Positions 1-9,304 are shown, counted from the first letter of the stretch. The stretch: 52,597 nucleotides of DNA from Acidithiobacillus sp. (GCF_027322205.1 NZ_DAHVHY010000007.1:1-52597), one strand, 5' to 3'. Numbers and translations: made by a program. The notes: generated by a model from the letters alone, not told the origin.

Positions 1-558
1 AGTACCATCGGCCCGCCTCTCTATCACTTCCAAAGCTGCCAGCAATCGAGTTTCTTCACCGGGGAGCAGTCGTCGTTCACGGCCCGGGGCGTTCCTCGGG
101 CGCCTGACCATACTTAACGGATTCACCGGAATACCGACGCCCCACTCCTTCCTCGCCACCTCAAAAACATGATGAAGCAAACTCAACTCACGATTTATAG
201 TGTCCGGTTTTACTGTTTTGAGGCGCTCATCCCGATAACGAACCATTACCATGCCAGAAATGGCCGCCACTTTCAGGGCCGCGATGGGGTGCCGCCGCAT
301 AGCCAGCAAACGGTTACGCTCCGAAGCCTCGCCTTTCTTGGTAGGGGTGATTTTGACCAGATACTGGTCTATCAGGTCGGCCAAGCTGACCCGTTCAGCC
401 TCGGAGCGATCCTGGTAGACACCCCTGACCAGCTCGGACTCAATGATCGAAGCCCACGCTTGGGCTTCGATTTTGGTGGGGAATGTCTTGGACGTTTCCT
501 GCCCGTCTCGCCGTACTCGTGCCAGCCAGCGCTTACCACGTTTGCAAAATGTTGCCAT
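1..558 (-). CDS. Tyrosine site-specific integrase, N-terminal part (runs off the left edge)
   Basis: The minus-strand frame is open from the ATG at 556-558 to the edge of the window: 186 codons, with the 3' end missing. The start follows a GGAGAC ribosome binding site. The protein begins with an Arm-type DNA-binding region (FCKRGKRWLARVRRDG), then SLADLIDQYL and a helical core-binding domain with DTINRELSLLHHVFEVA, then PLSMVRRP and the GEETRLLAAL segment where the catalytic domain of phage and island integrases begins. The catalytic Arg/His/Tyr residues would lie beyond the edge. The gene points away from the tRNA-Val gene 115 bp to its right, the usual layout at an attachment site. Family assignment is firm; the type of element (prophage or island) cannot be seen. 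Confidence 0.85.
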   Translation of the reverse strand, partial: MATFCKRGKRWLARVRRDGQETSKTFPTKIEAQAWASIIESELVRGVYQDRSEAERVSLADLIDQYLVKITPTKKGEASERNRLLAMRRHPIAALKVAAISGMVMVRYRDERLKTVKPDTINRELSLLHHVFEVARKEWGVGIPVNPLSMVRRPRNAPGRERRLLPGEETRLLAALEVIERRADGT

Positions 559-672
559 ATCGGTCTCCAGTACAGGGGACCATGTATAGCAACTGCTGTT
601 GCAAGCATTGGCACAGAAATGGCACAACACGTATGGCGAACTCAAGCCACACGCGTAACCATTTGTTTTAAT

Positions 673-747
673 TGGTGGGCGGTAGTGGTTTCGAACCACT
701 GACCCCTGCCGTGTGAAGGCAGTGCTCTACCACTGAGCTAACCGCCC
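673..747 (-). tRNA. tRNA-Val (anticodon CAC)
   Basis: The reverse strand folds as a full cloverleaf. The acceptor stem GGGCGGT pairs with ACCGCCC, the D-arm is AGCTCAGTGGTAGAGC, and the anticodon stem CTGCC/GGCAG encloses TTCACAC, giving anticodon CAC. The T-arm is built on GTGG-TTCGAAA-CCAC. The CCA end is encoded (673-675). The 3' end faces the integrase gene, so the gene probably serves as the attachment site of the element to the left while remaining intact. Confidence 0.9.
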
Positions 748-777
748 AAAATGAGCAACCTCATCTGGAGAGGGCAT

Positions 778-806
778 AAAATATCAAGCATAGGCTTCAA
801 GGTCAA
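778..806 (-). promoter_or_regulatory. Sigma-70 promoter of tRNA-Val
   Basis: On the minus strand TTGACC (801-806) is followed after 17 bp by TATTTT (778-783), a near-consensus -35/-10 pair about 30 bp upstream of the tRNA. The sequence after the -10 box is GC-rich (GCCCTC), like stringently controlled stable-RNA promoters. Confidence 0.65.
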
Positions 807-908
807 TCATTTTTCGACCTTCTCACACCCGGTTTTTCACGTTACACTGCCCGCCGTTGTCACCCCACAGGTACCTTAGATGTCCCATCAGCGACAGTCA
901 CTCTATCC

Positions 909-1562
909 ATGATGTTCCTGAGACACCTGCCGACGGTTCAAGAACCTCGGCTGTACATGGCCTTGGAGCGCACCTATCTAGGTTATTTCAAACTCCTCTT
1001 CGTCGCCATCGGCACCGGCCTGGTTTCCGCGCGCCTGGCTGTGCTATTTAAGGCACTGCATTACGCTACGTTGGCGCATTTCTTTACCGAACTTTTCAAC
1101 TGGCTGACCTGGCCCGCCATCGCCCTAATTTTTGTGATAGGATTTCGCTTTATGTCAGACTTGAAGCACATCGAAAAAGGACCCCCCGTGGCTGCAAAAG
1201 AAATCATTGATCCGCGCATTTACATGGCCGCCGAACGCACTTTCCTAGCTTGGGTGCGAACGGGTATTGGCCTGATTGCCTTTGGTTTTGTCATTGAGAA
1301 GTTCGACTTCTTTCTGGAGCAGCTATCCATCATGCTGCACACCAAGCTGGTCATGGGAGCAGGCTTTTCCGGGATGGGTATCATCTTTATTCTCCTCGGT
1401 ATCACCAATCTGGTGATCGGTGGTATCAACTTCATTCGCACGGTCAAAAAAGTGGACGAAGGTTGTTATCATGTCCACAAATTTCTCTACGGTCTCTATG
1501 GTGCCATTCTGCTGAGCATCACACTCGTTCTGGCAGTTATGATCATCCATGTGTCGCCCTGA
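909..1562 (+). CDS. DUF202-type inner-membrane protein
   Basis: A 217-residue protein with about five to six hydrophobic segments. The N-terminal part has a stretch LPTVQEPRLYMALERTYL and a later one reads IDPRIYMAAERTFLAWVRTG. The second is the hallmark of the DUF202/YidH family (small membrane proteins with an AERT.LAW.RT signature), and the first looks like a partial repeat of it. The function of the family is not known. A paralogue lies at 51226-51894 at the other end of the window, also near a tRNA sequence. Two adjacent ATGs are possible starts (909 or 912). Confidence 0.8.
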   Translation: MMFLRHLPTVQEPRLYMALERTYLGYFKLLFVAIGTGLVSARLAVLFKALHYATLAHFFTELFNWLTWPAIALIFVIGFRFMSDLKHIEKGPPVAAKEIIDPRIYMAAERTFLAWVRTGIGLIAFGFVIEKFDFFLEQLSIMLHTKLVMGAGFSGMGIIFILLGITNLVIGGINFIRTVKKVDEGCYHVHKFLYGLYGAILLSITLVLAVMIIHVSP

Positions 1563-2108
1563 TGCCTATGTCATAAGGTATCCGTCTACGGGCGCCAGGC
1601 ATACTCCGAGGCAGCGCATACAATCCTGAATCGTCCCGGCAGTACCGCCGATGTGCTGATCTGGTACTGCCAGCGGGACGAACACTCCGAAAATGGCATC
1701 AAGGAGCTCAAAATCGGCTTCGACATGGAACGGATACCTTGTGGTCAGGAAAGCGCCAATGACGCCTTCTTCCGGATCGGGGCCATCGCCCAAACCTGTT
1801 TGTCCTGTTCAAGCTTCAAGCACTCCACCCTTGGCGAAGGCTGGCAGCGGCATCGCATCGTGTACTACACATTCAGCCCTTGCAGGTGCAACGCTCGCAA
1901 CGATCATTATGTTGGCGCGCTGACTCGCGAGGGAGGCATCCGGCAAATTGGTGCAGCCCCGGCATAAAGTCAGAGTGCATGCCGTAGATTCCAGCGACGA
2001 GGTATAGCAACAGGTTTTCAGAAGCTCTCCTGCACACCGGTTGGGTGTGTTCTCCGACCCCGCGTCGCAGATGGCCCTTTCTCCTTTTACCGTCGGTGGC
2101 CCTTTGTC
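1563..2108. other. Stretch without a convincing gene
   Basis: This lies between the rightward DUF202 gene and the leftward cbbR. The longest plausible frame is on the minus strand, 1566-1793: 75 codons with a TTG start and a stop a few codons upstream. It reads like real protein (HVEADFELLDAIFGVFV) but matches no family I recognise, so it may be the tail of a decayed gene. A plus-strand frame at 1653-1967 has no coding character. No terminator was seen. Confidence 0.4.
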
Positions 2109-3026
2109 CTATCGCTGTCCACTTTCACCATGAGCCGATGCAGCGAACAGGTACTCCATAAAGGCCTTGACGATTGGAGAAAGCTGCTTTCCAGCCGGAT
2201 AGACTGCATACCACTTGCGCTCCAGCGGAAAACCACGCACGTCGAGTATCGCCAGTTTTCCGCTGGCGAGTTCCGCACGTATCGTACTGGCAGAGATCAC
2301 GGCAATGCCTAAACCGCCGGCCACGGACTGTTTGACGGCCTCATTACTACCAAACTCCATACGCGTTTTGAGAGCGACGCCATGTTGCTCGAAAAACTTT
2401 TCTGCGGCCAGGCGCGTTCCCGAACCGGGCTCGCGCAAAATAAATGGCACGTCCCGCAGACGGGATGGCTCGATATCCTTTTCCTGCATCAGGGGATGGT
2501 CCGATCGGGCCACCACCACCAAGGGATTGTCAGCAAAAGTTTCCGCAATAACATTCATGTGTTCCGGCGGCTGACCCAGGATGTAAAGATCGTCCTGATT
2601 ATGCACGAGCCGCTCCAGCAAGGCTTCCCGATTACCAATAAACAGGGCGGTATCGACACCAGGATGCTCCGTGCAGAACCCCCCCAACAGACGTGGGATA
2701 AAATATTTCGCCGTGGAGAGCGTGGCCACCTTCAAACTGCCCTTCTCCAGCCCCTGGAGGGCGGCCAACTCCTGGGTGAAATATTCCAGTCGGTCCAGAA
2801 CATCCTGGCAAGCCGACGTCAGCGCTTCCCCGGCCGCTGTCAGATAGATTTTCTTACCAATCTGATCGAAGAGAGGCTGACCCAAGGCCTCGGCGAGTTG
2901 CCTGACCTGAATAGACAGAGCGGGTGGCGTCAAATGCAATTCTTCAGCGGCACGGGCGAAGCTCATATGCCGAGCTACGGCGGCGAAGATCCTGAGTTGG
3001 TGCAAGGTTGCGTGACGAATGGACAT
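2109..3026 (-). CDS. cbbR: LysR-type transcriptional activator of the RuBisCO/carboxysome operon
   Basis: A 305-residue LysR-family regulator. Residues about 7-65 form the winged helix-turn-helix (LHQLRIFAAVARHMSFARAA followed by LTPPALSIQVRQL). The rest is the periplasmic-binding-protein-like effector domain, with the GSGTR..AE..F motif typical of CbbR. CbbR proteins activate cbb genes in response to metabolites of the Calvin cycle or redox state. The gene is divergent from cbbL with 144 bp between the two starts, the classical arrangement. The start was chosen because the HTH begins a few residues in and the length is usual for the family (about 300). The identity as CbbR rests on both sequence and context. 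Confidence 0.93.
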   Translation of the reverse strand: MSIRHATLHQLRIFAAVARHMSFARAAEELHLTPPALSIQVRQLAEALGQPLFDQIGKKIYLTAAGEALTSACQDVLDRLEYFTQELAALQGLEKGSLKVATLSTAKYFIPRLLGGFCTEHPGVDTALFIGNREALLERLVHNQDDLYILGQPPEHMNVIAETFADNPLVVVARSDHPLMQEKDIEPSRLRDVPFILREPGSGTRLAAEKFFEQHGVALKTRMEFGSNEAVKQSVAGGLGIAVISASTIRAELASGKLAILDVRGFPLERKWYAVYPAGKQLSPIVKAFMEYLFAASAHGESGQR

Positions 3027-3170
3027 ACCAATAGTAAACCATAGTAAATTATAATAGTAAATATATTTAACTTTTATGAATTAACAGATCGTCCACAATG
3101 CCACTCAAGCATTGGAACCTAACCAGTGGTTCCAATCATCGTTGCCTACCATGACACAAGGAGAGCAAGC
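3027..3170. promoter_or_regulatory. cbbR-cbbL divergent control region
   Basis: The region is strongly AT-rich against a GC-rich background. It contains TAA-N7-TAA at 3058-3070 and several further TNA triplets, matching the TNA-N7/8-TNA pattern reported for CbbR operators. Promoters for both genes should lie here. I could not place -10/-35 boxes with confidence. The cbbL ribosome binding site AAGGAG is at 3158-3163. Confidence 0.65.
3112..3135 (+). promoter_or_regulatory. Perfect inverted repeat in the cbbL leader
   Basis: TTGGAACC (3112-3119) and GGTTCCAA (3128-3135) form an 8-bp stem with an 8-nt loop about 22 nt ahead of the cbbL ribosome binding site. It could be a 5' UTR stabilising hairpin or a protein-binding dyad; no U-tract follows, so it is not a terminator. 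Confidence 0.5.
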
Positions 3171-4592
3171 ATGGCCGTAAAAAAGTATGAGGCCGGTGTA
3201 AAGGACTACCGGCAGACCTATTGGGCCCCCGAGTACGTGCCTTTGGATTCCGATATCCTAGCTTGTTTCAAGATTACGCCGCAACCAGGCGTGGATCGAG
3301 AAGAAGCCGCCGCCGCAGTAGCCGCCGAGTCTTCTACCGGCACCTGGACCACGGTGTGGACCGATTTGCTGACTGACATGGATTACTATAAGGGCCGCGC
3401 CTATCGCATTGAAGATGTGCCAGGCGATGACACCTGCTTTTACGCTTTTGTTGCCTATCCCATAGATTTGTTTGAAGAGGGGTCTGTGGTTAACGTCTTC
3501 ACCTCTTTGGTGGGTAACGTGTTCGGCTTCAAGGCCGTGCGTGCGCTGCGCCTGGAGGATGTGCGATTTCCGCTCGCCTACGTCAAGACTTGCAACGGAC
3601 CGCCCCACGGCATCCAGGTCGAGCGCGACAAAATGAACAAATATGGCCGACCGATGCTCGGCTGTACCATCAAGCCCAAGCTCGGCCTGTCCGCCAAGAA
3701 TTATGGTCGTGCGGTCTACGAGTGTCTGCGCGGTGGTCTGGATTTCACCAAGGACGATGAGAACGTCAACTCGCAGCCCTTCATGCGCTGGCGCGATCGG
3801 TTTCTGTTCGTGGCCGACGCGATCCACACAGCCGAAGCTGAAACTGGCGAGCGCAAAGGACATTATTTAAATGTTACAGCGCCGTCGCCCGAGGAAATGT
3901 ATGAGCGTGCCGAGTTCGCCAAGGAACTCAATATGCCCATCATCATGCACGACTTCCTCACCGGCGGTTTCTGTGCCAATACCGGCCTGGCGCGTTGGTG
4001 CCGGAAGAACGGCATCTTGCTGCACATTCATCGTGCCATGCATGCGGTGGTGGACCGTAATCCGCATCACGGCATCCACTTCCGTGTGTTGGCCAAGGCG
4101 CTCCGTTTGTCGGGTGGTGATCACCTGCATACCGGCACAGTGGTTGGCAAGCTGGAAGGTGACCGCGGCGCCACTCAGGGCTGGGTCGACCTGCTGCGCG
4201 AGTCATTCGTCCCCGAGGACCGCAGTCGCGGCATCTTCTTTGACCAGGACTGGGGTTCCATGCCAGGCGTGTTCGCCGTGGCTTCTGGTGGCATCCACGT
4301 CTGGCACATGCCAGCGCTGTTAGCGATCTTCGGCGACGATGCGGTATTCCAGTTTGGTGGCGGTACGCTGGGGCATCCATGGGGCAACGCTGCCGGAGCA
4401 GCTGCCAATCGCGTTGCGCTGGAGGCCTGTGTAGAAGCGCGCAATGAAGGGCGTGATCTGGAGCGCGAGGGCAAGGACGTCCTCACCAACGCCGCAAAAG
4501 ACAGCCCGGAGTTGAAGATTGCTCTGGAAACCTGGAAAGAGATCAAGTTCGAGTTCGACACCGTAGACAAGCTGGACGTAGTGAACCGCTGA
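3171..4592 (+). CDS. cbbL: RuBisCO large subunit, form IA
   Basis: Ribulose-1,5-bisphosphate carboxylase/oxygenase large chain, 473 residues, the normal size for carboxysomal form IA. The start at 3171 gives MAVKKYEAG and sits 7 nt after AAGGAG; an upstream in-frame start at 3126 has no support. Active-site landmarks are present: TIKPKLG with catalytic Lys at about 168, [17 protein letters not shown] with the carbamylated Lys at about 194, HIHRAMH, the flexible loop GKLEGDR, and SGGIH. It is the first gene of the carboxysome operon and is packaged in the shell through CsoS2. No key residue is missing. Confidence 0.99.
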   Translation: MAVKKYEAGVKDYRQTYWAPEYVPLDSDILACFKITPQPGVDREEAAAAVAAESSTGTWTTVWTDLLTDMDYYKGRAYRIEDVPGDDTCFYAFVAYPIDLFEEGSVVNVFTSLVGNVFGFKAVRALRLEDVRFPLAYVKTCNGPPHGIQVERDKMNKYGRPMLGCTIKPKLGLSAKNYGRAVYECLRGGLDFTKDDENVNSQPFMRWRDRFLFVADAIHTAEAETGERKGHYLNVTAPSPEEMYERAEFAKELNMPIIMHDFLTGGFCANTGLARWCRKNGILLHIHRAMHAVVDRNPHHGIHFRVLAKALRLSGGDHLHTGTVVGKLEGDRGATQGWVDLLRESFVPEDRSRGIFFDQDWGSMPGVFAVASGGIHVWHMPALLAIFGDDAVFQFGGGTLGHPWGNAAGAAANRVALEACVEARNEGRDLEREGKDVLTNAAKDSPELKIALETWKEIKFEFDTVDKLDVVNR

Positions 4593-4629
4593 TTCCGGGA
4601 CCGTAATCGCAAAGGCACAAACGAAAACC

Positions 4630-4664
4630 CGCGCGGCGTGTGGCTTGACGGCTCGCTCCGCGCG
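4630..4664 (+). promoter_or_regulatory. GC-rich hairpin between cbbL and cbbS
   Basis: CGCGCGG (4630-4636) pairs with CCGCGCG (4658-4664) in the 91-bp gap between cbbL and cbbS. There is no U-tract, so it is more likely an mRNA-stability or processing element than a terminator. Confidence 0.4.
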
Positions 4665-4683
4665 CCAAAGAAAGGGATAGAAA

Positions 4684-5016
4684 ATGGCTGACATTCAAGA
4701 CTACAACTCCACACCCAAGTACGAAACCTTCTCCTATTTGCCGGCAATGGGACCGGAAAAGATGCGCCGTCAGATCGCCTATCTCGTAAGTCAGGGCTGG
4801 AATCCCGGCATCGAGCATGTGGAGCCTGAACGCGCCTCGAAATACTACTGGTACATGTGGAAGCTGCCCATGTTCGGCGAGCAGTCGGTGGACACCGTTA
4901 TTGCCGAACTGGAGGCGTGCCATCGCGCCCATCCCGACCACCATGTGCGTCTGATCGGGTATGACAACTACTCGCAGAGCCAGGGCAGCTCCTTTGTGGT
5001 GTTTCGCGGGCGATAA
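4684..5016 (+). CDS. cbbS: RuBisCO small subunit, form IA
   Basis: A 110-residue small chain, typical of carboxysomal form IA. The start follows GAAAGGGA. The family signature KYETFSYLP is at residues 13-21, followed by [24 protein letters not shown] and the C-terminal [14 protein letters not shown]. It assembles as L8S8 with CbbL. In alpha-carboxysomes the L/S interface is the binding site for the N-terminal repeats of CsoS2, encoded next. The TAA stop is 69 bp before csoS2. Confidence 0.98.
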   Translation: MADIQDYNSTPKYETFSYLPAMGPEKMRRQIAYLVSQGWNPGIEHVEPERASKYYWYMWKLPMFGEQSVDTVIAELEACHRAHPDHHVRLIGYDNYSQSQGSSFVVFRGR

Positions 5017-5085
5017 GCAAGATGGGTGCGGGCTATCCGGCAGTTAGCCTGCGCAGGGGTTTGATGGATACGGAAGGATCAAGGC

Positions 5086-7386
5086 ATGAGCGACTCTATG
5101 GCAAACAATATGGCATCTCCGCGCTCGACACGTGCCGCTGCGTTGGAGCGGCGGCGGGCGCTGTCACACAACGGTGCCGCCGCGCTGGGGGCAAAACCGT
5201 CCGCACCAGTGCGGACAGCGAGCAATATGGCCGCCATGGAGGCGACAGGGGCTACCGGCAAGTCGCTTTCCCGTGCGCGCCGTGAGGCATTGTCGCAGGG
5301 TGGCGCCATAGGGCTTGCGCAGGCCAACTCTACGGCGCATACGGGGATTCGTGTAATTGCCTCGGATATACCGACTGTCACCGTCGCGCCTGTAGAAGCG
5401 GCGGCGGCGGCTGCCGCGCAAAGCTTAACCGCCCCGAATGGTTGTGGCTGCAAAAAAGGTAAGGACGCAACGGAAATCGCCGAGCGGGAGCAGTTGCTTG
5501 AGGCGGCATGCGCGCTGGTAGACGAAGACCCGGCATCAGTGGCCGGGCCGAGCGCCTCTGCGGTGCGCAAGCTCTGCCAGGAGCGCCGCCGCGCGCTTTC
5601 CAGTCAAGGAAAGATGGCGGCGGAGCCGTCTCGGACTCATGTTTCGCGTACATCGCACAATAATAGGCCGTCCTGCGCCGTAGCAGGATTGAGTGGGCGC
5701 GACGCGGCCCAGGCGCGCCGTGAGGTGCTGTGTCAGCAAGGGCGCGGCGACCACCCCGCGTGTCGGCCCAGCGGCCGGACCCGTCAGAAGCCTGCAGCAC
5801 CTGCCAAAGTGGAGCAAGGGACTACCCTGAGTGGCACATCCGTGACCGGCACCCAGGTGGAGCGTAGCGCCAGGGTCACAGGCGCCGAACCGGGCAGTTG
5901 CCGGGCCATCACCGGCACTGAATATATCGGCACCGAGCAATACGGCGCATTGTGCACCGCCATCCCAGAGCCGGCTCCGGCTAAGGTTGGCGTAGGCCGG
6001 ACCACCAGAGGCCAGCGTGTGAGTGGCGTCGAGCTTGGACACAGCGTGAAGGTCACCGGAGATGAACATGGCACCTGTAAGGCCGTGACCGGCACCGAAT
6101 ATCTCAGCGCCGACAAATTTGAATCCTTTTGCGCAACCCGGCCAGTGCTGACGCCGGCCAAGGTCAGCGTAGCCGCCACCGAGGCTGGTCAGCGCGTGAG
6201 TGGAACCGAAGTCGGGCGCAGCGCCAGAGTGACCGGGGATGAGCCCGGATCCTGCCGCAAGCTTACCGGCAGCCAATATTACCAGCCGGAGTCGTTCGGC
6301 AGCCTGTGTCGCGACGGCGGCAGCGCTCCACACAAGGTGAGCGTGATGAGTACGCTGCGCGAGCATGCTTTGACGGGTACGGAGACCGCCACGGGAAACC
6401 GCGTGACGGGTACGGAACGTGGAGTGTGCGCCAGTGTGACGGGCACAGAATCTGCCGGACTGGCGCAGTATCAGGCCTGCAACCGCAAGCCCGTTTCTGT
6501 ACCGGAAAAAGTCGGCGTGATGCGCACCTGGCACGAGCAGCCGGTATCCGGCACGTCGGTGGAACGCAGTTCCAAGGTGACCGGCGATGAATATGGCGGT
6601 TGCCAGCCGGTCACGGGCACGGAATATGCCGGTCCCGATCAGTACGCGGCATTTTGCACAGCGGACCATCAGGCCACGGCACGGGCTCTGATGGCGAGCC
6701 AAAGTGGCGTCGCCGATGCGATGATGACCGGTATCCGGCTGGGACCGGACAGCAAGGTGACCGGTTCCGCTCGTGGTGAAGGGCAGGTTTTGAGTGGCGC
6801 CCCTTATGCGAGTACTGATCAGCGGGCACTGCAGAAGAGTGGAGATGGGACGCGGATGCATCCACTCACCCGTGGCCCGGTCGATGCACCGCATACGGCA
6901 GTCGCTGCCCCGGAGGTGGCAGCAGTCCGCGGAAATTTTAGCGTCACGACCCCCGCGCGCAGCGCGCAGGAGAGACCGCTCAGCCGCGTTACCGGTACCG
7001 CCTATGGCGCGGTGGGACGCATTACCGGTCCGGTGAATCTGGCGGCTGGTCTGGTCTCCGGTACGCCCGAGTTCCGTTATCGGGAAGAGGCCCATGGTGC
7101 TGCACCGGTGGAAGCGCCGCGCAGCCGCCTCACCGGGGATGGACGTGAAGGGGGTTTTGCCATCACGGGGGCGGCATGGAGGCGCAATGAAAGCATTACC
7201 GGCACCGAAGGCACCTCTACGCGCCGCAACCCAACCTTGCGTGGAGATCAACGCGGTACGGTGCTTGGGGCTTCCCAGATGAAAGACCGCGAGCGGCCGG
7301 CGTTGCCCATCAGCCGAGTGACTGGCAGCAGCGGCAACGATGCCAAAGGCTCTTCTATTACCTATTCCGGCGGCGCACGAGGTTGA
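5086..7386 (+). CDS. csoS2: Carboxysome scaffold protein CsoS2
   Basis: A 766-residue repetitive, low-complexity protein that links RuBisCO to the shell. The N-terminal region carries four RuBisCO-binding repeats (LERRRALSHNG, RARREALSQGG, QERRRALSSQG, QARREVLCQQG), in this family short helices that bind CbbLS. The middle region has about six M-repeats with the VTGxExGxCxxVTGTEY pattern and paired cysteines. The C-terminal region has more divergent ITG/VSG repeats and ends in ITYSGGARG, the conserved shell-anchoring terminal peptide. The start at 5086 follows GGAAGGA. In Halothiobacillus the gene undergoes programmed frameshifting to give a short form; I did not identify a slippery site here. 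An uninterrupted 637-codon frame on the opposite strand is a composition artefact. Confidence 0.96.
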   Translation: MSDSMANNMASPRSTRAAALERRRALSHNGAAALGAKPSAPVRTASNMAAMEATGATGKSLSRARREALSQGGAIGLAQANSTAHTGIRVIASDIPTVTVAPVEAAAAAAAQSLTAPNGCGCKKGKDATEIAEREQLLEAACALVDEDPASVAGPSASAVRKLCQERRRALSSQGKMAAEPSRTHVSRTSHNNRPSCAVAGLSGRDAAQARREVLCQQGRGDHPACRPSGRTRQKPAAPAKVEQGTTLSGTSVTGTQVERSARVTGAEPGSCRAITGTEYIGTEQYGALCTAIPEPAPAKVGVGRTTRGQRVSGVELGHSVKVTGDEHGTCKAVTGTEYLSADKFESFCATRPVLTPAKVSVAATEAGQRVSGTEVGRSARVTGDEPGSCRKLTGSQYYQPESFGSLCRDGGSAPHKVSVMSTLREHALTGTETATGNRVTGTERGVCASVTGTESAGLAQYQACNRKPVSVPEKVGVMRTWHEQPVSGTSVERSSKVTGDEYGGCQPVTGTEYAGPDQYAAFCTADHQATARALMASQSGVADAMMTGIRLGPDSKVTGSARGEGQVLSGAPYASTDQRALQKSGDGTRMHPLTRGPVDAPHTAVAAPEVAAVRGNFSVTTPARSAQERPLSRVTGTAYGAVGRITGPVNLAAGLVSGTPEFRYREEAHGAAPVEAPRSRLTGDGREGGFAITGAAWRRNESITGTEGTSTRRNPTLRGDQRGTVLGASQMKDRERPALPISRVTGSSGNDAKGSSITYSGGARG

Positions 7387-7441
7387 TGTGATACCGACGG
7401 CGACTGTACGCCCACCCACGCAACACGGACCAGAGATTGCG

Positions 7442-9049
7442 ATGAACACGAGAAACCGTCCCGGGCGGCATCTGAGCCCTCAGCCAGGAGCAAACCGACC
7501 CCCTTATGGTCTGGGTACGCCAGCCAGTGCGTTACAAGCACGGCCGCCGTCGCGGGCATTCGCATCACACGAACTGCTGCACAGTCCGATGCGTGCAGCT
7601 AACCCGGCTTGCGCTATGGACCAGGGACGACCTTGTCGGCACCCGCTCAGCAATGAGTCGGAGAACCGCCGCCTGCTGGCCCACGAGCAGGCGATAAAGG
7701 GGCACTTCGCGGCCATCATTCCGGCGTTGAAGCGGCTTGCCGCCCAGCAGCATGAGGCCGATTTTCCTGAGCGCGCACAGCGCGTTGCCGACGCGGATCT
7801 GGGCTTCACGTTGCCCGCCAGCATTCTGGAGGATGCCTGGATAGCCAAGCTGGATATGCGCGCGCTGTATGGAGCGTGCGTCATGCACACCATTCGCCTC
7901 ATGGCAGAGCAAACGCAGGTCGCGCCGCCGCTGCAGAACTCGGACGAGATGAGCTCCTTCTTGCTCGACTGTGGCTACCACGCGGTGGATATCACGCCGT
8001 GCTCGGACGGGCGTCTGAAGGGGCTGATACGCTACATACTGCGTCTGCCCGATGACGCGGTGCGCAGCCGCAAGGCTTACGCCGGTGCCATGTTCGACGT
8101 GGAAGCCAACGTCAAACGCTGGATCGAGACCGAACTGATGCGCTATCGCGAAGGCCGTCCGGTGCCTGCCGACGCGGGTACGCGGTACTTGAAAATAGTG
8201 GTGTACCACTGGAGTAGTTCCGATCCCACCCACGAGGGTTGTGCGGCGCATCACAGCAACGAAAGGGATGCAGCAGAAGCCGGCCTGGGGCGATTGCGTG
8301 AATTCCGTCAGGCCATCGAAAACAGCTTCTGCTGCGGGGCCTCGGTAGACACCTTGCTGATTGGGGTCGATACGGATACCGATGGCATCAAGGTGCATGT
8401 GCCCGATGCCGATGGCGAAATGAGTTTGTATCGTTGGGTCAGCAACCTGACCTTATATAAGGAAACACTCAACGATGACGCCAGCACTGCACGCCTCAAG
8501 GTGTATCAGGCGATTCAAGCCGCTAGTGCTACGGACGGCTGGGGCATGGGCAACGGCGAACCACACGAGGGTATGCGTCGGCTCATCGCCACGCTACTGA
8601 TCAACAACCTGTCGCAGATTGAGTATGTATGCGGCAACTGGGAGGGACGCTACCCGGACATTGGTCACAACGAACGCTTCATCAGCGTGGGGGATGGATT
8701 CGAAGAATTTCAGGTACGGAACCTGGCGTATTTCGTTTACTTGCACACGGTGGAGGAAGGGGGGCCGGATCTCGATGTGGGCATTCAGATTTTTAGCCGG
8801 ATCAATGTGCTACACGGATTACCCGTGCCGGTGGCGATTCATTTCCGCTATGACCGGCGCGTGCCCGGCAGTCGCGAACGCACGGTAGAACACTGCCAGA
8901 GGGTCAGGGCCGCGATCGAGGCGCGCTATGCAGAGTTGCATCGGCAGGGTTTGCTGGTATGCGGCATGACCGTGCAGGACAAGCCCTCGGGCAGCCCGAT
9001 CGAAGCGCTCGAGGCGGATGGCGCCTCGGTATTGCGGAACGCGCGATGA
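7442..9049 (+). CDS. csoSCA: Carboxysomal carbonic anhydrase CsoSCA
   Basis: The shell-associated beta-type (formerly epsilon) carbonic anhydrase that makes CO2 from bicarbonate inside the carboxysome. From the ATG at 7442 it has 535 residues, slightly longer than the Halothiobacillus protein (about 514). Zinc ligands and catalytic dyad are recognisable: C187, D189 and R191 in TPCSDGR, then H256 and C267 in YHWSSSDPTHEGCAAH. The H-to-C spacing of 11 equals that of the Halothiobacillus enzyme. The N-terminal tail (about 60-80 residues) is basic and disordered-looking, as in homologues where it binds RuBisCO. The frame is open upstream to 7340 inside csoS2; I prefer 7442, which does not overlap, although its ribosome binding site is weak. 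Also called csoS3. Confidence 0.93.
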   Translation: MNTRNRPGRHLSPQPGANRPPYGLGTPASALQARPPSRAFASHELLHSPMRAANPACAMDQGRPCRHPLSNESENRRLLAHEQAIKGHFAAIIPALKRLAAQQHEADFPERAQRVADADLGFTLPASILEDAWIAKLDMRALYGACVMHTIRLMAEQTQVAPPLQNSDEMSSFLLDCGYHAVDITPCSDGRLKGLIRYILRLPDDAVRSRKAYAGAMFDVEANVKRWIETELMRYREGRPVPADAGTRYLKIVVYHWSSSDPTHEGCAAHHSNERDAAEAGLGRLREFRQAIENSFCCGASVDTLLIGVDTDTDGIKVHVPDADGEMSLYRWVSNLTLYKETLNDDASTARLKVYQAIQAASATDGWGMGNGEPHEGMRRLIATLLINNLSQIEYVCGNWEGRYPDIGHNERFISVGDGFEEFQVRNLAYFVYLHTVEEGGPDLDVGIQIFSRINVLHGLPVPVAIHFRYDRRVPGSRERTVEHCQRVRAAIEARYAELHRQGLLVCGMTVQDKPSGSPIEALEADGASVLRNAR

Positions 9050-9294
9050 AGATTTGTCAGGTGGAAAAAACCCTGGTTTCGACCAACCGGATCAAGGAAA
9101 TGGGGCACCGCCCACTGCTGGTGGTCAAGGAAAAAGGCGGTGCAAGAAGCATCGCCGTGGATGCGGTGGGGTGTGTCGCTGGCGACTGGGTGATTTGCGT
9201 GGGTTCGTCCGCAGCGCGCGAAGCGGCGGGCAGTAAAGACTTTCCGAGCGATCTTACCATCGTCGGCATCATCGACCATTGGTCGGAAGATTAA
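9046..9294 (+). CDS. csoS4A: Carboxysome vertex protein CsoS4A
   Basis: An 82-residue BMV (bacterial microcompartment vertex) protein that forms pentamers capping the shell corners. The start ATG overlaps the csoSCA stop in an ATGA (4 bp), implying translational coupling. Family features: MKICQVEKTLVSTNRI at the start, the RPLLVV strand, GDWVICVGSSAAREA, and the terminal TIVGIIDHW. The length is usual for the family. Confidence 0.96.
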   Translation: MKICQVEKTLVSTNRIKEMGHRPLLVVKEKGGARSIAVDAVGCVAGDWVICVGSSAAREAAGSKDFPSDLTIVGIIDHWSED

Positions 9295-9304
9295 GGGGGC
9301 CGAT

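Noticed and set aside
169-702. 177-codon plus-strand frame near the left edge
   Set aside because: It lies opposite the integrase and tRNA-Val genes and has no family features; the minus-strand integrase frame explains the region.
1653-1967. 104-codon plus-strand frame
   Set aside because: No ribosome binding site, odd composition and no family resemblance; the opposite strand has the more protein-like frame.
5812-6700. Repeated short units that could look like a CRISPR array
   Set aside because: They are coding repeats of CsoS2 (M-repeats), in frame and diverged; there are no constant spacers and no cas genes in the window.
5536-7449. 637-codon minus-strand frame across csoS2
   Set aside because: It is a shadow caused by the repetitive, GC-rich csoS2 sequence; the translation is Arg/His/Gly-rich without domains.
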